NCBI RefSeq assembly: GCF_008831285.2 | Contig: NW_022205176.1 | Coordinates: forward strand, 1-35,596 | DNA from: Nymphaea colorata | Lineage: Eukaryota > Streptophyta > Magnoliopsida > Nymphaeales > Nymphaeaceae | Direction of reading: 5' to 3' | Length of the DNA: 35,596 bases | Part shown: piece by piece, positions 10,338 to 22,962 of the stretch | How the letters are laid out: each line of letters starts with the position of its first letter | Numbering within the stretch: position 1 is the first letter of the stretch | Program-made: the position numbers and the translations under genes | The notes under the pieces: model-generated | The model's input: the letters and a program-made list of their open reading frames with translations, nothing else | Told to the model about the DNA's origin: nothing | Database searches by the model: none

Positions 10338-12137
10338 ATGGAGGAAAGCAAGCCGTAACAATTGCGATTGGCTCAATTGCAAGTGCTGTGTTTGGGGGCC
10401 GGACAAGACGTTGGAAGATCTTGTGTATGCGTGACTCTTAAGGACAAGACCATCATGTTCGACTCAGGCATCCACATGCTCTATTCCGACAGTCGCAGAT
10501 ACCCTGACTTCTCCCAGCTCTACTCTCCACCCAACAGCATCAACCAGGCCGTCCATCTTGTCCTCCTCACCCATTTCCACCTCGATCATTGCGGCGCCCT
10601 CCCCTATCTTACCTAGCATCACGGATACAGTGGACCTATCCTCGCTTCCACGCCTACCAAGGCCCTCCTGCCGCTCATGCTGGAGGATTACAGAAAAGTC
10701 ATCACAGAGCAGAAGAAAGAGGAGCAATTCTATGTCTTCACTGCTGGAGAGGTGAGGGCATCAGCAGACAGAGTCAAAAGCATTGGATTATTCGAGACCG
10801 TAGAGGTGAATGGCATAAGGGTGACATCTTACTATGCAGGACATGTGCTTGGTGCTTGCATGTTCCACGTCGAATACGGCGGTCTTTCAGTTGTCTACAC
10901 AGGAGACTATAACTCCTATGCTGACCGCCACCTGGGAGCTGCCTCGGCTCCTCGGCTCAGTCCCAACCTGCTCATCACCGAAACCACCTATGCCACCACC
11001 ATCAGAGATACTAAGAGAGACCGAGAGAGGACGATGCTGCAACTCATTACGTAGACTGTAGAAAAAGGAGGGAAAGTTTTAATACCCGTCTTTGCGTTGG
11101 GTCGTGCGCAGGAATTATCAGTCTTGCTGGAAAGCTATTGGAAGAGGACTGACAGTAGTGTCCCTATCTACTTCTCAGCAGGACTTATAGAGAGGGCAAA
11201 TCTCTTCTATCGGCTCTTCGTGGACTGGCAGAACTAAAAAATCCAAGAAGAATTCGCAAACGGAGACAACATGTTTGAATTCAAGAAGGTAAAGCCATTC
11301 GATAAGTCCCTTTTGAAAGCAGACATGCCTTATGTTCTTTTCGCCACGCCAGGCATGCTCCACGGAGGATCAAGCATGCAAGTCTTCAAGGAATGGTGTG
11401 CTGATGAACGCAACACTCTCATCATTCCCGGCTACTGTGTTGAAGGAACCTTAGGAAATAAGCTTTTAAGGGGAGCCAAGGAGGTAATGCTTGACAAGAA
11501 ACTTTATGAAGTGAAGATGAAAGTTGTAAATGTTTCCTTTTCTGCTCACGCAGATGCCAAGGGTATCATCAACTTGCTCAGGAACATAGATCCTTAGAAC
11601 ATAATGCTCGTCCATGGAGATAAGATGAAAATGGAAGCATTTGCTCCGCTGGTCCAGCAACAACTTTCAAAGCCAGTCTACATGCCAGCCAACCTTGACC
11701 GTATCAGCATCGACTGCATTCCTCACAGTGAAATTTAGCTCTCCTCTCTTCCGACAGCTGCTCAAGGCTTTCTCTTCTCACATGCCGGCGATTATTGCCT
11801 CGCTCAGGAGAAAAACTTCATGAAATAGGTCAATAGAATATTGGCGTTAGCAGGTGGTGACCCAAAGATAGCAATTGCAGATCCTATATAATGCGAATTT
11901 ACATTGGAGGAACAAAATGGAATAGATTTTCTGATGAAAAAATATGCAGGAACATTGAATTTCAATAGTTGTTGTGGCAAAAATGAAGAAATATAAGGCG
12001 AGAATACCCCAATAGTCAAAAGATAATACACCAAAATGAAGTAATAGAAGCCTTAGATGAAAGTATAAGGCCGTCTGCAATCAGTGGCTTCCTTTTTGAA
12101 GGATCTAAAGGCGTTAAAGCGACGCGATAAGGAATGA
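10338..12137 (+). CDS. INTS11: Integrator complex subunit 11-like endonuclease
   Basis: Metallo-beta-lactamase/beta-CASP RNA endonuclease, the catalytic subunit of Integrator, which cleaves snRNA and promoter-proximal transcripts in the nucleus. Uninterrupted 599 residues (ATG 10338, TGA 12135-12137), almost the human length of 600. Motifs: [11 protein letters not shown] near the start, HFHLDHCG (metal-binding HxHxDH), [53 protein letters not shown] and SFSAHAD (beta-CASP motifs). TAA at 11236 reads Gln within DWQNQKI, where human INTS11 has the same NQKI. CPSF73 is the nearest alternative, but the ATTIRD, GRAQEL and NMFEFK wording fits INTS11. No intron is needed. The C-terminal 140 residues are diverged and Gln/Lys-rich. 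Confidence 0.95.
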
Positions 12138-12174
12138 TCAATACTTTTGTAGTTACATTATATTTATATCAGCT

Positions 12175-12547
12175 ATGACAGAGAGCAAAGTAACAGAGAC
12201 GCAAACCGGCACCCTCTTCTACACCAAGATCAGAGAGGGAAGCGCACCCTATAGAGTTAGGTTCAGATCCTTCCAACAGGGCTGCTCGAAAATCGAGAAG
12301 TAAAGGAATAACTTTCGCAACTTTAGGTCAACTATAACTACTTCAAGTAAAACATTCATGACTCAGATACGGTAAGAGCCAAACTCGGAAGCAAAGCCTT
12401 CAAACGGCACACCGGTAATCTGCCCCAAAATTATACAAAAATATGAAAGATAGATGCAAGGATAGTGAGCAATTGCGATTGCGTTTGAAATCGATGCGCG
12501 ATACGAGACGTTCGATCTTCTAGCGGATAAAGTTGATAAAGGAATGA
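12175..12547 (+). CDS. Small hypothetical helical protein, frame unresolved
   Basis: Not recognised. From ATG 12175 the coding-like signal moves through three frames: an N-terminal part (MTESKVTETQTG...), a helical middle (VKEQLSQLQVNYNYFKQ, from about 12297) and a basic C-terminus (SEQLRLRLKSMRDTRRS) ending at TGA 12545-12547. Each step is a minus-one change, so it needs either unrecognised introns (a 35-nt GT-AG candidate is at 12414-12448) or missing bases. The start is 37 bases after the INTS11-like stop. Existence of a gene is plausible; its exact protein is not established. Confidence 0.4.
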
Positions 12548-12599
12548 TCATCTATCTAACTACATGAATAAAACAGAAAAGAAGATATGAGAAGCAGGG

Positions 12600-12845
12600 T
12601 CATCGTCCATGCCTTCCGCTTGTTGTCACCACCGACATCTTGATCTTGGAGTTGCTCTTGCTGTGGGAAATCGATCGCTATTCGTTTAGCGTTATCGCTG
12701 ATGCGCAACGAGTAAAAGAAGCGTTGGAACGGTCTGGTCGGTCGAGCTTGAAGTCGATGTTGTACAGGGAAGCTTTGGAGATCTACATACGGTCCTTTTT
12801 GTAGAACTATCGACTTTATTACAATGAAGGAGAATCTATACCCAT
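12600..12845 (-). CDS. Small hypothetical protein, 81 aa
   Basis: Open frame from ATG 12845 to TGA 12602-12600 with TAG/TAA as Gln (MGIDSPSLQQ...). Codon choice with many C-ending codons resembles the confirmed genes nearby, especially in YNIDFKLDRPDRSN. Ser/Lys/Asn-rich, ending SGRHGR; no known domain, signal peptide or membrane segment. With only one stop codon, chance frames of this size are common, so confidence is limited. Confidence 0.4.
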
Positions 12846-13048
12846 TATTTACTTTTTCTTTGACTTTTAATTTTGGCCATTTTTTGGCAAGATTGGAGAT
12901 CTATCTTTAACTGTTTATCTAGGAGCTATTTTTGGAGCCTTTGAAGGCGTCACTTATGTTTTTTGCCGATTTTATTTGTTATATCTGCTGAGTTGCCTCT
13001 ATATAAACTCTTTCTTTTGTCTTTATCTTTATTAATTGTTGACCATGT

Positions 13049-13903
13049 TCACCTTGGTAGAAGCTAAGAGAACATTATTTGGCTCATTTCTTTAGATTTT
13101 ATTACTGTTTTTACGTTTTCTTATGCTTTTCTTCGATAATTAGAAACCTATGGCACATATTCTTCCTAAATCCTTATACCATAAGCTTACTCTTCAGGAT
13201 ATGTGTTTTATATCTACGCAAATTATTCTCTTTAAATGTATTGTTCTTGGATTTGAAATTGTGCCTAGCTTTGCATAGAATTGCATTAGAGGTAGGGCCT
13301 ACAGTTCAGCATCATTTGGTATTGATAATTATTTTATTTTTCCACATTTTTGGAGAATTTGGACAAAGTGTGAGGCATGGTTGGACGTTTCATATGTTAT
13401 AATGCTGGTTTCGTGTAAATTTAATACGGTGGCTACTATTTGTAAGTATGCTTCTGTTTATTTTCCAGATATATATTGTTCGACCTGATGGATTTGATCT
13501 TTTGCGCTATCTCCTTGCCATTCCCAATGCTACTCATAATTTCCTCAAGGTATGTCTGATACTAAGACGACTGCAGATACTCCCATTTCTTTTTTTATTC
13601 AATGCTTTGCGTCATTACTTATGGTTGCCTGCTCAGCGGGACATACGGCTTGGGTTACCTTCTTGCAGCAGACCCCATCATGCTATCAAACTCAACCGAA
13701 TTGGTCGTAAAGACAGGAATGGTCTCTTTGGCTTTCCTTTAGAAGTGATACTCAGGAGGTGCATCCTCACGCTCACTTCTAAGTTTCTTCAAGGATCGCT
13801 ATTGCCTTTCTAAAGCCTCTTCGAACTCGAGAATCTTTAGATCAGTACGCATAGCCTTCTGCCGAGAGTGATTAGTGATGTATGGATCTCTGCGATGGCT
13901 CAT
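13049..13903 (-). CDS. Hypothetical Gln/Lys-rich protein, 284 aa
   Basis: Uninterrupted from ATG 13903 (MSHRRDPYITNHSRQ) to TGA 13051-13049 with TAA/TAG as Gln; more than 20 Gln come from these codons, clustered in the C-terminal half. N-terminal third is helical and charged (LEFEEALERQQRSLKKLRSE), then a patch FDSMMGSAAR and a low-complexity Gln/Tyr/Asn region. No domain recognised. It starts 37 bases after the stop of the upstream gene on the same strand. The opposite strand looks like a hydrophobic frame, which is an antisense shadow of the Lys/Gln bias. Confidence 0.6.
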
Positions 13904-13940
13904 ATGACAGTTAATAGATGTATTCGTTATAAAAACAAGA

Positions 13941-15272
13941 TCAATCCTCTTCGAAGAATTCATTTGGTCCGCTCTTCGATTTTTGCCGATATCCTTGCAC
14001 TGACATCTGGCTCTCCATCTAACTGGGATCGTGACTTTGCTAAAAGTCTTCGTCTTCGTCGTTGCGGTGGTATGAAGTGGCGGAATCGTCGTGGATGCGC
14101 TCTCCTTTGTTGTTCTTGTACTTCATGGAAAGGATTTTCTCCAGCTCTGCCTGACTGTCTGCGATGCGGATCGGCCCCAAAAGGTCTCGGATGTATTCGC
14201 TTTTGCTGTGCTTGTCGTATTGCATTTAGGAGGGAAGAGGCGGCTTGTTGATGCTTTCCTTGAGACGGAAGTAAGCGGCATGATCGGGATCCAACTCCAT
14301 ACGAGTCTTCAAGTCCGCCCACCAAGCGCACTCGGATATTTAATCGAGAAGCAGATACGATTCTGCATAATCATCGCTGGAGAGGCGGTAGGTGGCGGCG
14401 ATGAACTATTTCACATCTGGGTGCAGTGATTCTATGCTTCCCCTTGTGTAATGGTTCGGAAAGCAGTGGAGAAGTAGCTAGGAAAGCCTGCGGTGGTCGA
14501 AGAGTGTGAAATTAGTTCGAGCAAAGTCGAAAACTGGAAGCTATCCTCCCTGCCAGGCCTACAAGAACCGACGGATTTGCAGATGACCGTTGGTGTTGAT
14601 GAACTGGTTAAAAATTGCCAACGGAATGATGTCTCTCTTGTAGCATTCCTCCAAGACCTAATCTACGTTCCATACGCCCAGATCGATCTCACCCCCTTCT
14701 CCATTCTTTTTCCTTCTGTCTAGGAAGGTATCATAACCACTGTGGAAAACTCTTGGAACTGCTGGTCTGAACATCTTCTTCTTCATGGGTTACAGCGGCT
14801 TATAGGGACGAGGTTCATTCAATTTATGTTTTTCAGGCGGCAGTTCCACCATGTTGGAGATGCATATGCGCTCACTGCTCACCTTGCACCGCAATTGCCG
14901 AGTGGGATCCCATACGTCTTCGTGCCTGAAGCGTTAAAATTGCAACTAGGGCCTTTGCTTGCGCGCTGGAGGCTACAAGAAATCTAGTTTTATCCTCATC
15001 ACGTCTCTTGGCCTGTCAGACTATCGTATGGTTAGAAGTTGGGAAACCTATCGACTCTTTGGTATGATTATCTATTCCTCATCTTCGGTCTTTACACCAT
15101 ATTCCAGTTTCGCCTCTGCCTCTGCCTTTACTTCTGCTTCGCTCAGACTGAACATCATTTCCTCATCGATGTGTTCCATTTTGCTTGCCATGGAGACCCT
15201 GCTGCTTCGGTCAAATTCCACTTTTTAGTAATCTCCGAGCAGATCTCCCATCGTCTCAGGTCTCTTCGCCAT
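13941..15272 (-). CDS. Hypothetical protein, 443 aa
   Basis: Open without interruption from ATG 15272 (MAKRPETMGDLLGDYQKV) to TGA 13943-13941, Gln encoded by many TAA/TAG. N-terminal 65 residues are acidic with an Ala/Glu-rich helix (EAEVKAEAEAKLEYG). Around residue 130-170 a basic Pro-rich linker (PMKKKMFRPAVPRVF), then a folded-looking core with LGVWNVDQVLEECYKRDIIP, NTNGHLQIRRFLQAWQ, FDHRRLSQLLLHCFPNHYT and DDYAESYLLLDQIS, then an acidic Ser-rich tail. I do not recognise the family. Consistent codon use over 1.3 kb makes a real gene very likely. Confidence 0.75.
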
Positions 15273-15445
15273 CTTGTGACACGCTTGTTTCCTTAAAGAG
15301 AGAGCTTGAAGGATTTTAATCAGAGATTCTTTAAAAAATAAGCAATTTTGTGTTGTAACTTTGAAGAAATTATTATAAATGATATGATTAGGGAACGTGA
15401 ATGATAATAAAGAATAATGCCATGTAGATAACAGAACATAACCAA

Positions 15446-16727
15446 TCAGTTGAAAGAGCGAGCGTGCTGTCCCTACAGATTCACCAATGCCATTCCTCCG
15501 GCTGGTACAGCCACCAATAGAACTTCGTTTCCCTCCACTTTGAGCACTCTAGATCCGAAATTTTTCGCTTTTCCTGCTACCATCACATGCGGTAGCTCGT
15601 GCATGACAAGGTGATCGTAAAGGTATGGCTCTGTCCTGAGGCTGAATGGCGATGTGGGGCAAAAGTGGGAGAAGTTGATCATATTTTCAAGGACTTCAAG
15701 CTCGTCCTTTGCCAGAGAACAATTACGCATGAAATCAACCACATTCTCACCACAACTGATATGCATTTTGAGGCCGTTTTCAGCTGCGAATTATTGGGGA
15801 TTGGAGCATAGGCCGATCTGCGTTTGAGTGCGTGCGAAGAAATTGCCATTGTAAGGCTGTAGGGGGAACATCTTCCTCCTGTCTGCGTTGGAAGAGGGCA
15901 TCATGAAGACATCGACGATGTCCTTCAGGTCCTCCACAACCTCCGCCATCCTCCTTATCGACTAAACCTGCATCTCCACGCCGCCAATCACCACCACCGC
16001 TGCAATCGACCGTACCTCTTCGCTAAAGGTTAATCTCAACTGCTGAGACACAGCCATGCATTGCTGGATGGTAGGCTAGGAAAGGACTAGTATTTGCTTT
16101 CCCCTTAAGGCTACTCCTTCCTGGGTGATGAAGTTCGCCTTAGAAGAGGCTGGGGCGCAAGAGTGGGCAGGAAGAGATGGCGAACTGAAAACCTATTCGA
16201 GTGTTTCTTGAATCTTCCCTCCAGGACCACATGCACTCCATAGGGAAAATCAGTAGCTTTTAATTTCCTTCCCCCCACTGCACATTCCACCACGTTCAGC
16301 TTCAGCTTGCTCGTCTTATCCTCGATTTCCAGCTCATCGTTTTCGTCATAGATAATGGCATTATTGCAGTATTTTTCGGGGAATTCCTTTTCAAATGCCC
16401 TCACCCTCCTAGTCTACAATCTTTTTATCGTGCCCGAAATGCAATATTTCCCGTAATCTTCGCTGACCTGGCAATTGGCACCACTCCAGGGACCGTAAAC
16501 CTGCCAGCGAATTGCTCCATGCGTGAAATGTAGATACTCTTGAACTCAAGACCAACTTTGCAGTCAGTTGTATTCCATCCCATTTGCGTTGCCTCTACCA
16601 GTCCAGTCTATCTGGGCGCGGCGGGGCCAAGAGTGAGCGCGTTGAGGTCGGCGAGGAGGTCAAGCAATCTTACCCGAGCATATTTGGCGCAATTAAATAA
16701 ATTAAGATATGCCGCAGTTGAATGCAT
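15446..16727 (-). CDS. POLD2: DNA polymerase delta small (B) subunit
   Basis: Regulatory subunit of replicative DNA polymerase delta: OB fold plus inactive calcineurin-like phosphoesterase fold. Evidence: GKYCISGTIKR then DENDELEIEDKTSKLKL (OB region), FPYGVHVVLEGRFKKHSNRF, VVVIGG, VFMMPSSNAD, SCGENVVDFMRN (human GTSGQNVSDIFR), FCPTSPFSLRTEPY (human ISPTAPDTLGCYPF), then AKNFGSRVLKVEG and EVLLVAVPAGG. Length about 400 residues, shorter than human. Structure: exon 1 from ATG 16727; a 26-nt GT-AG intron at 16493-16468 joins the first two frames; a second frame change near 16185-16139 can be a 47-nt GT-AG intron or one missing base. Stop TGA 15448-15446. The phosphoesterase metal residues are not obvious, as usual in B subunits. 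Start codon is the weakest part. Confidence 0.85.
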
Positions 16728-16754
16728 CCATATACAAAAATCATCATCAAAAGA

Positions 16755-18101
16755 TCAAAAACCTTAGAAAATGCCACGACCGAACGCACGGAGCTTCTTA
16801 TTCTACTTCTTCTACTCTTGCTATAGACGCTGCCTCAGGAAAAGATCAGGCTCGTCCAGATAGTACTACCTAAGGAATAACTAAACGCTCTCTCTTCCGA
16901 TTAGCTTCTATAGGTGAAGCAGGAATTGTATGTTTCGGTATTTTTAGAGCGGATCTGATGGCGATTCCAAGTAGTTTCTCATGTGCTAGAGGGTTTGGCG
17001 TTAGACTGTGTAGGTTGGGTAAGAGTAGCTCCAGTCATATCCCTCCTCTATACGGTTGGGATCTAAATAAAGGAAAAATATACCCAAACGATGACTTCCT
17101 TGAAGTATATCCTGTCCGTCTCCACTCCTTGCCTCAAAAAGGTCGGCAATCTTGATCTCTCCTAAGGAGATCTTGCAGGTGCAAGGTCAAAAAGTCCTAA
17201 TTGCTTTATCTTTCGAATAGAAGCCACTCCTGTGTAGAGCTTGGAACTGGTCACTGACCATGAAGCATTCGAAATGCGGTTACTCTCCTTATACTAAATA
17301 GAATGGTAATTACATTGTAAGCGCATGGTGATGCCATAAGGAGCAGGCTATCCTTCCTCTTCCCTCAGCCACTGCCCTGGAAAAGCGATGACATCATCAA
17401 TTCAAGTCCACTGATGTGCGGAGAGCAATACAGAATGCCGATTTCCTGCAGATTAAAATAGCCGAAAAGGTAGCTTCTTTCTATGAGCGATTCCGGATTG
17501 ATATAATTGGCTCCAGGAGCTTGCTCTTCGGGAAAGTATACGTTTTAAACGTAGGCTACGTCGTCGATGATCCGTCCCAGCAATATCCCCACGCATTTTG
17601 CATCAACCACCCTGTATACCTCCCTTGTGCGCACTATAACTCTACTTATGTGAGCGTATTTTTGTGGAGCCACAGTCAAAGTAGGCGCCATACAGGCATC
17701 GCACAAGGCTTGGGGATAGGGAAGGTGTTCCTGCAGTCTAAATCAATGAAATATGTTTTTCTGCTGAGGGAGGCACACATTTTCCACAAGGCTTGCGATG
17801 TTGGCACTGGCTTTTTAGGGACTAAAGGTAATAGCAAAACTTCTAGTATTTGAGAAGATGCTGGCAACGTTTGCAGGTCTCATAGTCGGGGTGTAGGCAA
17901 GCAGCTAAATAAATCCAAATATACCTTATCTATTTTCTTGGGGCAGACAGCGTAGACACTTCATATGCGGCGCATGTTTGCACTCCAGTTTCTTCTTATC
18001 ATTGGGCTCGATTCCTTTTTTTCCATTTTATTCCGATTGACCATGCAATGTATGCACATGCCCTTCTCACCATGCGTGCACTTGTTCGTCCTGAAGTTCA
18101 T
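16755..18101 (-). CDS. NPL4: NPL4-like ubiquitin-segregase adaptor
   Basis: Adaptor of the Cdc48/p97-Ufd1-Npl4 complex that extracts ubiquitinated proteins. N-terminus MNFRTNKCTHGEKGMCIHCM matches the NPL4 zinc region; further C-x-H/C-x2-C knuckles follow (CKHAPHMKCLRC, CLHPDYETCKRC, then CEHLPYPQALCDAC next to APQKYAHISRV, as in zf-NPL4). The MPN-like domain shows CVGILLGRIIDDVAYVQNVY and GANYINPESLIERSYLFGYF, then EQPHFECFMVSDQFQAL (human QVHFEGYQVSNQCMAL). The C-terminus (YDWSYSYPTYTVQRQ onward) is helical; no C-terminal NZF finger is visible. Introns: 17924-17905 (20 nt), 17313-17294 (20 nt), 17083-17063 (21 nt, in phase), plausible longer ones at 18041-18007 and 17776-17731. Frame breaks at CCC 17375-17377 and an in-frame TGA at 17189-17187 remain unexplained. 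Stop 16757-16755, 27 bases before POLD2. Confidence 0.8.
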
Positions 18102-18272
18102 CTTTTTATATAATAATACACTTTTTCATCATTGATAACATGGTAAGGATGAATCCTGGAGCTTATGGATGGGATTGGAGATGAGGAATAGAATGGAGAC
18201 TATTATTGATAATTTCTATATGAAAGTTTACTTACGTGTGTGTGGTATGGTATTAATAATACTTTTAAGTTG

Positions 18273-18957
18273 ATGGAGGATAAAGTTACGGTTGCCAGAA
18301 CGATTAATAGCTGGAATTGCCTCGAGAGCGGCCCGCAATCCATCTTGCTGATAGGCCCAAGCCACACAGGCAGGACCACCTTTGCTGAACTCATCCGCAA
18401 ATACTTATATGGCAATCCTTCTACCGCCCTTGCGTATGATAACGGGAAATACAATTTGGAAGGAGTCATCTCCAACAAGTCCATCAAGATCCAGACCTCG
18501 TACCCCGCTCTTTACGAAAAGTCCAAGAAGGACAAGCAGGAGTTGAGGTTGGTCGATGTGCCATCGTTTATATATCCACCCGAAAATAAGAAATGGGGGC
18601 CTCTTTAACAAAAATTGACTACGACTGCTGGTCGCCAAGAGCAACAAGGTCGGCTTCCTTCTCTTCATCGAAGAAAAATCAACCAGGACCAACATTATTC
18701 CATGGAAGAAAGCTCTCCTTGGATTTTTGGATATTTTCAGACCGGAATGCCTCACTGATGACCTTTTGGACAGCATCGGTATGGCAATCACCAAGGCTCC
18801 ACCCGAAATCAAAGAGGAAACTATGGTTGCTAGGCTCAAGCAAATGAAACAGACGCTCTAGAAGGAAAAATGCCCTGTTATTGCAGCTGTCGACAAACTC
18901 TTCAAGAACATCATCGAGAAAAATCGCATCATCATCTTCAAAAAAGTACAGGGATGA
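18273..18957 (+). CDS. Putative P-loop NTPase-like protein
   Basis: ATG 18273 (MEDKVTVARTINSWN) leads quickly to SILLIGPSHTGRTTFAELI, a Walker-A-like loop with Arg in place of the usual Lys, followed about 65 residues later by LRLVDVPSF, a possible Walker B/G3 strand. The frame then changes near the G5 run at 18595-18599 and again near 18627, each as if one base were missing; the restored text includes LLVAKSNKVGFLLFIEE (a hydrophobic strand as in a G4 region) and KALLGFLDIFRPECL. It ends at TGA 18955-18957 in one frame, but a natural continuation (RDDSEKDSILGNW...) crosses the A6 run at 18940-18945 into the next entry, so both may be one gene. Family not identified. Non-canonical P-loop makes nucleotide binding uncertain. 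Confidence 0.5.
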
Positions 18958-19003
18958 TTCCGAAAAAGACAGCATTCTAGGCAATTGGTCGCAGCTCTAA
19001 AAA

Positions 19004-20112
19004 ATGGCAAATTACAACATCACAAGAGAACATATCAAGGAACAGACATGGCAGCCAGATGCAGAAAAGTCAATCCTTGAGTATTTGGACTGTGGAGAAT
19101 TCTTTGAAACAACTTGCAGCACTGATCAAGGAGCTGCTTATTTTGCCTGACTTTTCTTCTGACCGGTTGAGAGAAGTAAGAAGAAAAGGGAAGGTCCTCA
19201 GGACATAGTGGTCAGTGAAGAGGTCAAGCAACGCCTTGCTGTTCAAGACGCTAAGGGTGTCAAATATTTGCCTTTTGTGCAACGCTATGCTGAACTTGCT
19301 CGCGAATATACAGAGATAACTCCAGCCAACATCGAGCAATTCCTCTCTGCAGTCATCAGCTCAGTCTCTTCCTGTAGCCAGAAGACCACTCTCTTTTTCA
19401 GGCAGTCTTTGAAGGTCTTTAGTTCAACGCATTGAAGATTTTAGGCCGTTTTAGCTTGAACCTCACCTCAAAGCATTTTCTCAGCTCTTTTCATAAGAGG
19501 TGAAAGTGGAAGTCTTCAGAAAGTAGCTTTAGCTAATCGGGAAACGAGCGAAAGTAATTTTACGAAGAAGCAATATAAATAATCCGCTCTAATTTCTCTG
19601 AGCCGCCTGCTCCGCTTCAATAGTTCCAAGAAGATTGCAAAAAGAAGCTAATAAAGTTCGCAAACCCAAGATAGGCGCTACGACTCTATTCTTAGGAACT
19701 GGCAACTTAAAAGAACAAAGCAAAGCAATACGCTTTGATTTCCGATGTGGCATTGATCCTGCGAAACAAGGGCTTGCTGGCTGAGGCAGGATTGGCATAC
19801 CGTGCCGGCAGAAATGCAGGTGCTGCTTTGTAGTGCTTGCGATAGGCAGCTATGGGCGACCAAAGGGTCGCAAGGGAGTATATAAGCTACCTTGGCGAGT
19901 TGAGCTTGTTCTAGCAGGCCATTGCTGCCTGTTATGAGTTTGCTGCTCGTTTTGGCTTTGAGAGCAGGGCGGGATTCGAGGAGAGTCTGAAGGGAGTGGA
20001 CGCCGCCCGCGGGAAATATCTGAAGGAAGGACTGAAGACGAATTGCTTCTCACAGGCAATCGACGTGGAGGCAGCGATCAAAATTGCCAATGAATCAAAA
20101 GAAAGACTTTGA
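19004..20112 (+). CDS. Helical repeat (TPR-like) protein, introns partly resolved
   Basis: The strongest part is 19555-20112, open to TGA 20110-20112 with TAG/TAA as Gln: helix pairs such as SDVALILRNKGLLAEAGLAYRA, REYISYLGELSLFQQAIAAC and YEFAARFGFESRAGFEESL spaced like TPR or similar alpha-solenoid repeats. Upstream, DIVVSEEVKQRLAVQDAKG and YLPFVQRYAELAREYTEIT lie in another exon; GT-AG introns at 19175-19200 (26 nt, GTAAGA...CTCAG) and 19500-19519 (20 nt, GTGAAA...TTCAG) are convincing, others are not resolved. ATG 19004 (MANYNITREHIKEQ) is the first clear start but the gene may begin upstream as part of the P-loop entry. Function unknown. Confidence 0.5.
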
Positions 20113-20252
20113 TTCAGACATATCTACAGGCAAATGCCTTTGATCACCATCATAATCATCTTAGAATATCACGTATCAAAAGATATATTGCAGGATTAGT
20201 TTAAGTTAGAATGTTAATGGTAGTAAAGATGATATTGTTGTGTTAATGATGA

Positions 20253-20843
20253 TCAGTTTAGTATTTCGATTTATCCTCCAATGTTATTGGCTGCAAAGAA
20301 AACAAAGATTTTTTGGTCTTTCCAATATTCCTCAAGCAGTGTAATCGGATGCCTCAATTTCTTAAAAGGGATATAGAAGCTTCCGGTTAAGGCTTCTGTA
20401 TCGATGGATAATTCAATTGTTTCGTTTGCGGGGACAAAGAGTTATTTCAAATACTGGGAAGGACATCTGGCGTCTATGCATATGCTTGCAAAAGAGGCAC
20501 CAGGCATGCCATGGTACTCGGCAGCTCCCACGTCATTCAAGACTTGGAATTTTTGTTTGTTGTATTCTGCGATGATGCCAAGGTTCAGGATAATGCCAAC
20601 AGGGCTTCCAGGCTAACCGTAAGAATTGATTCGAAACGTAATAGTGGAATTACCTTTGGGGAGGCTCTACCGACTAGTTAATAGGTATAGAATTTTCGCC
20701 GAACGATCATTTTGAGTTGCTTTTGATCCGTTGATATTGTAGTAATGGGCATAACCAGTGGAGGGATCCCAAGTGTAGGAGCCAGAATTGGCCACATTGA
20801 ATGCGCATAAAAGGAAGAGTAAAGTTATTGAGAGTTTGAGCAT
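20253..20843 (-). CDS. Secreted hypothetical protein, 196 aa
   Basis: ATG 20843 begins a classic signal peptide (MLKLSITLLFLLCAFNVANS, cleavage likely after about residue 20); this decides the start over an upstream in-frame extension without ATG. The mature part is beta-rich in appearance: GSYTWDPSTGYAHYYNING, TITFRINSYGQPGSPVG, then two Cys in CIDARCPSQY, TIELSIDTEALTG and a C-terminus IFVFFAANNIGGQIEIL. Uninterrupted to TGA 20255-20253. No second membrane segment. I do not recognise the family; a secreted or granule-content protein is an inference from the signal peptide alone. Confidence 0.75.
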
Positions 20844-21380
20844 TGATTCTGATATGGTTGAGTTGCTTCGCAATAAGAATAATGATAATAGATTGATTGA
20901 TTTTAGGTCAAGAAATTAAGCTATTTCCATATTTAAATTAATGATCCCTTTTCCTGTTGCCTTGGAAGATAATTCCGTTATATCTATCTCCGACATTATA
21001 CAGTTCAAAAAGTTCATTCCCTTCTATCAATAAGAAATTAAAAATAAGCAAATCATTTATGATCCCTTTATCTCAGAAAGCCTGGACATGGTTGTGATTG
21101 GCAAGCCCTCCAGTGATGGTCGGTATAATCTTCATAGTCTCATGCCCTCCACTCCCAATTTCCTCATTTCCTTCCAAGATGAACAACTAGACCAGCTTGA
21201 GCAGCGCCCACACGATAAAGAGGACTCGGAAGATAGGGACGATACTGATCGAAGCGACAATTTCTATCATTAACGCTTATTTAATTATAGGAATGCATCA
21301 ATTAAAACCAAATTCCATTTCTTATGTGCTATCCCCAAGCGAAAAAACAATCAATCAAGGCACTCAAAATGCCCTCTCCT

Positions 21381-22916
<1,536 letters not shown>

Positions 22917-22962
22917 CTTGGCTTTATTAGTTATAGGCGAATGAAGGAAGGTATTATTAGGA

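Noticed and set aside
13079-13813. Long hydrophobic plus-strand frames that look like membrane proteins
   Set aside because: They are the reverse complement of a Lys/Gln-rich minus-strand gene with consistent codon use; the Phe/Leu richness is an antisense effect.
14742-15228. Several plus-strand frames with aromatic-rich translations
   Set aside because: Antisense to the uninterrupted 443-residue minus-strand gene.
18016-18022. Programmed minus-one slip at A AAA AAG in NPL4
   Set aside because: The heptamer matches a slippery site, but a 35-nt GT-AG intron (18041-18007) gives a better NPL4 match, and a missing A is equally possible.
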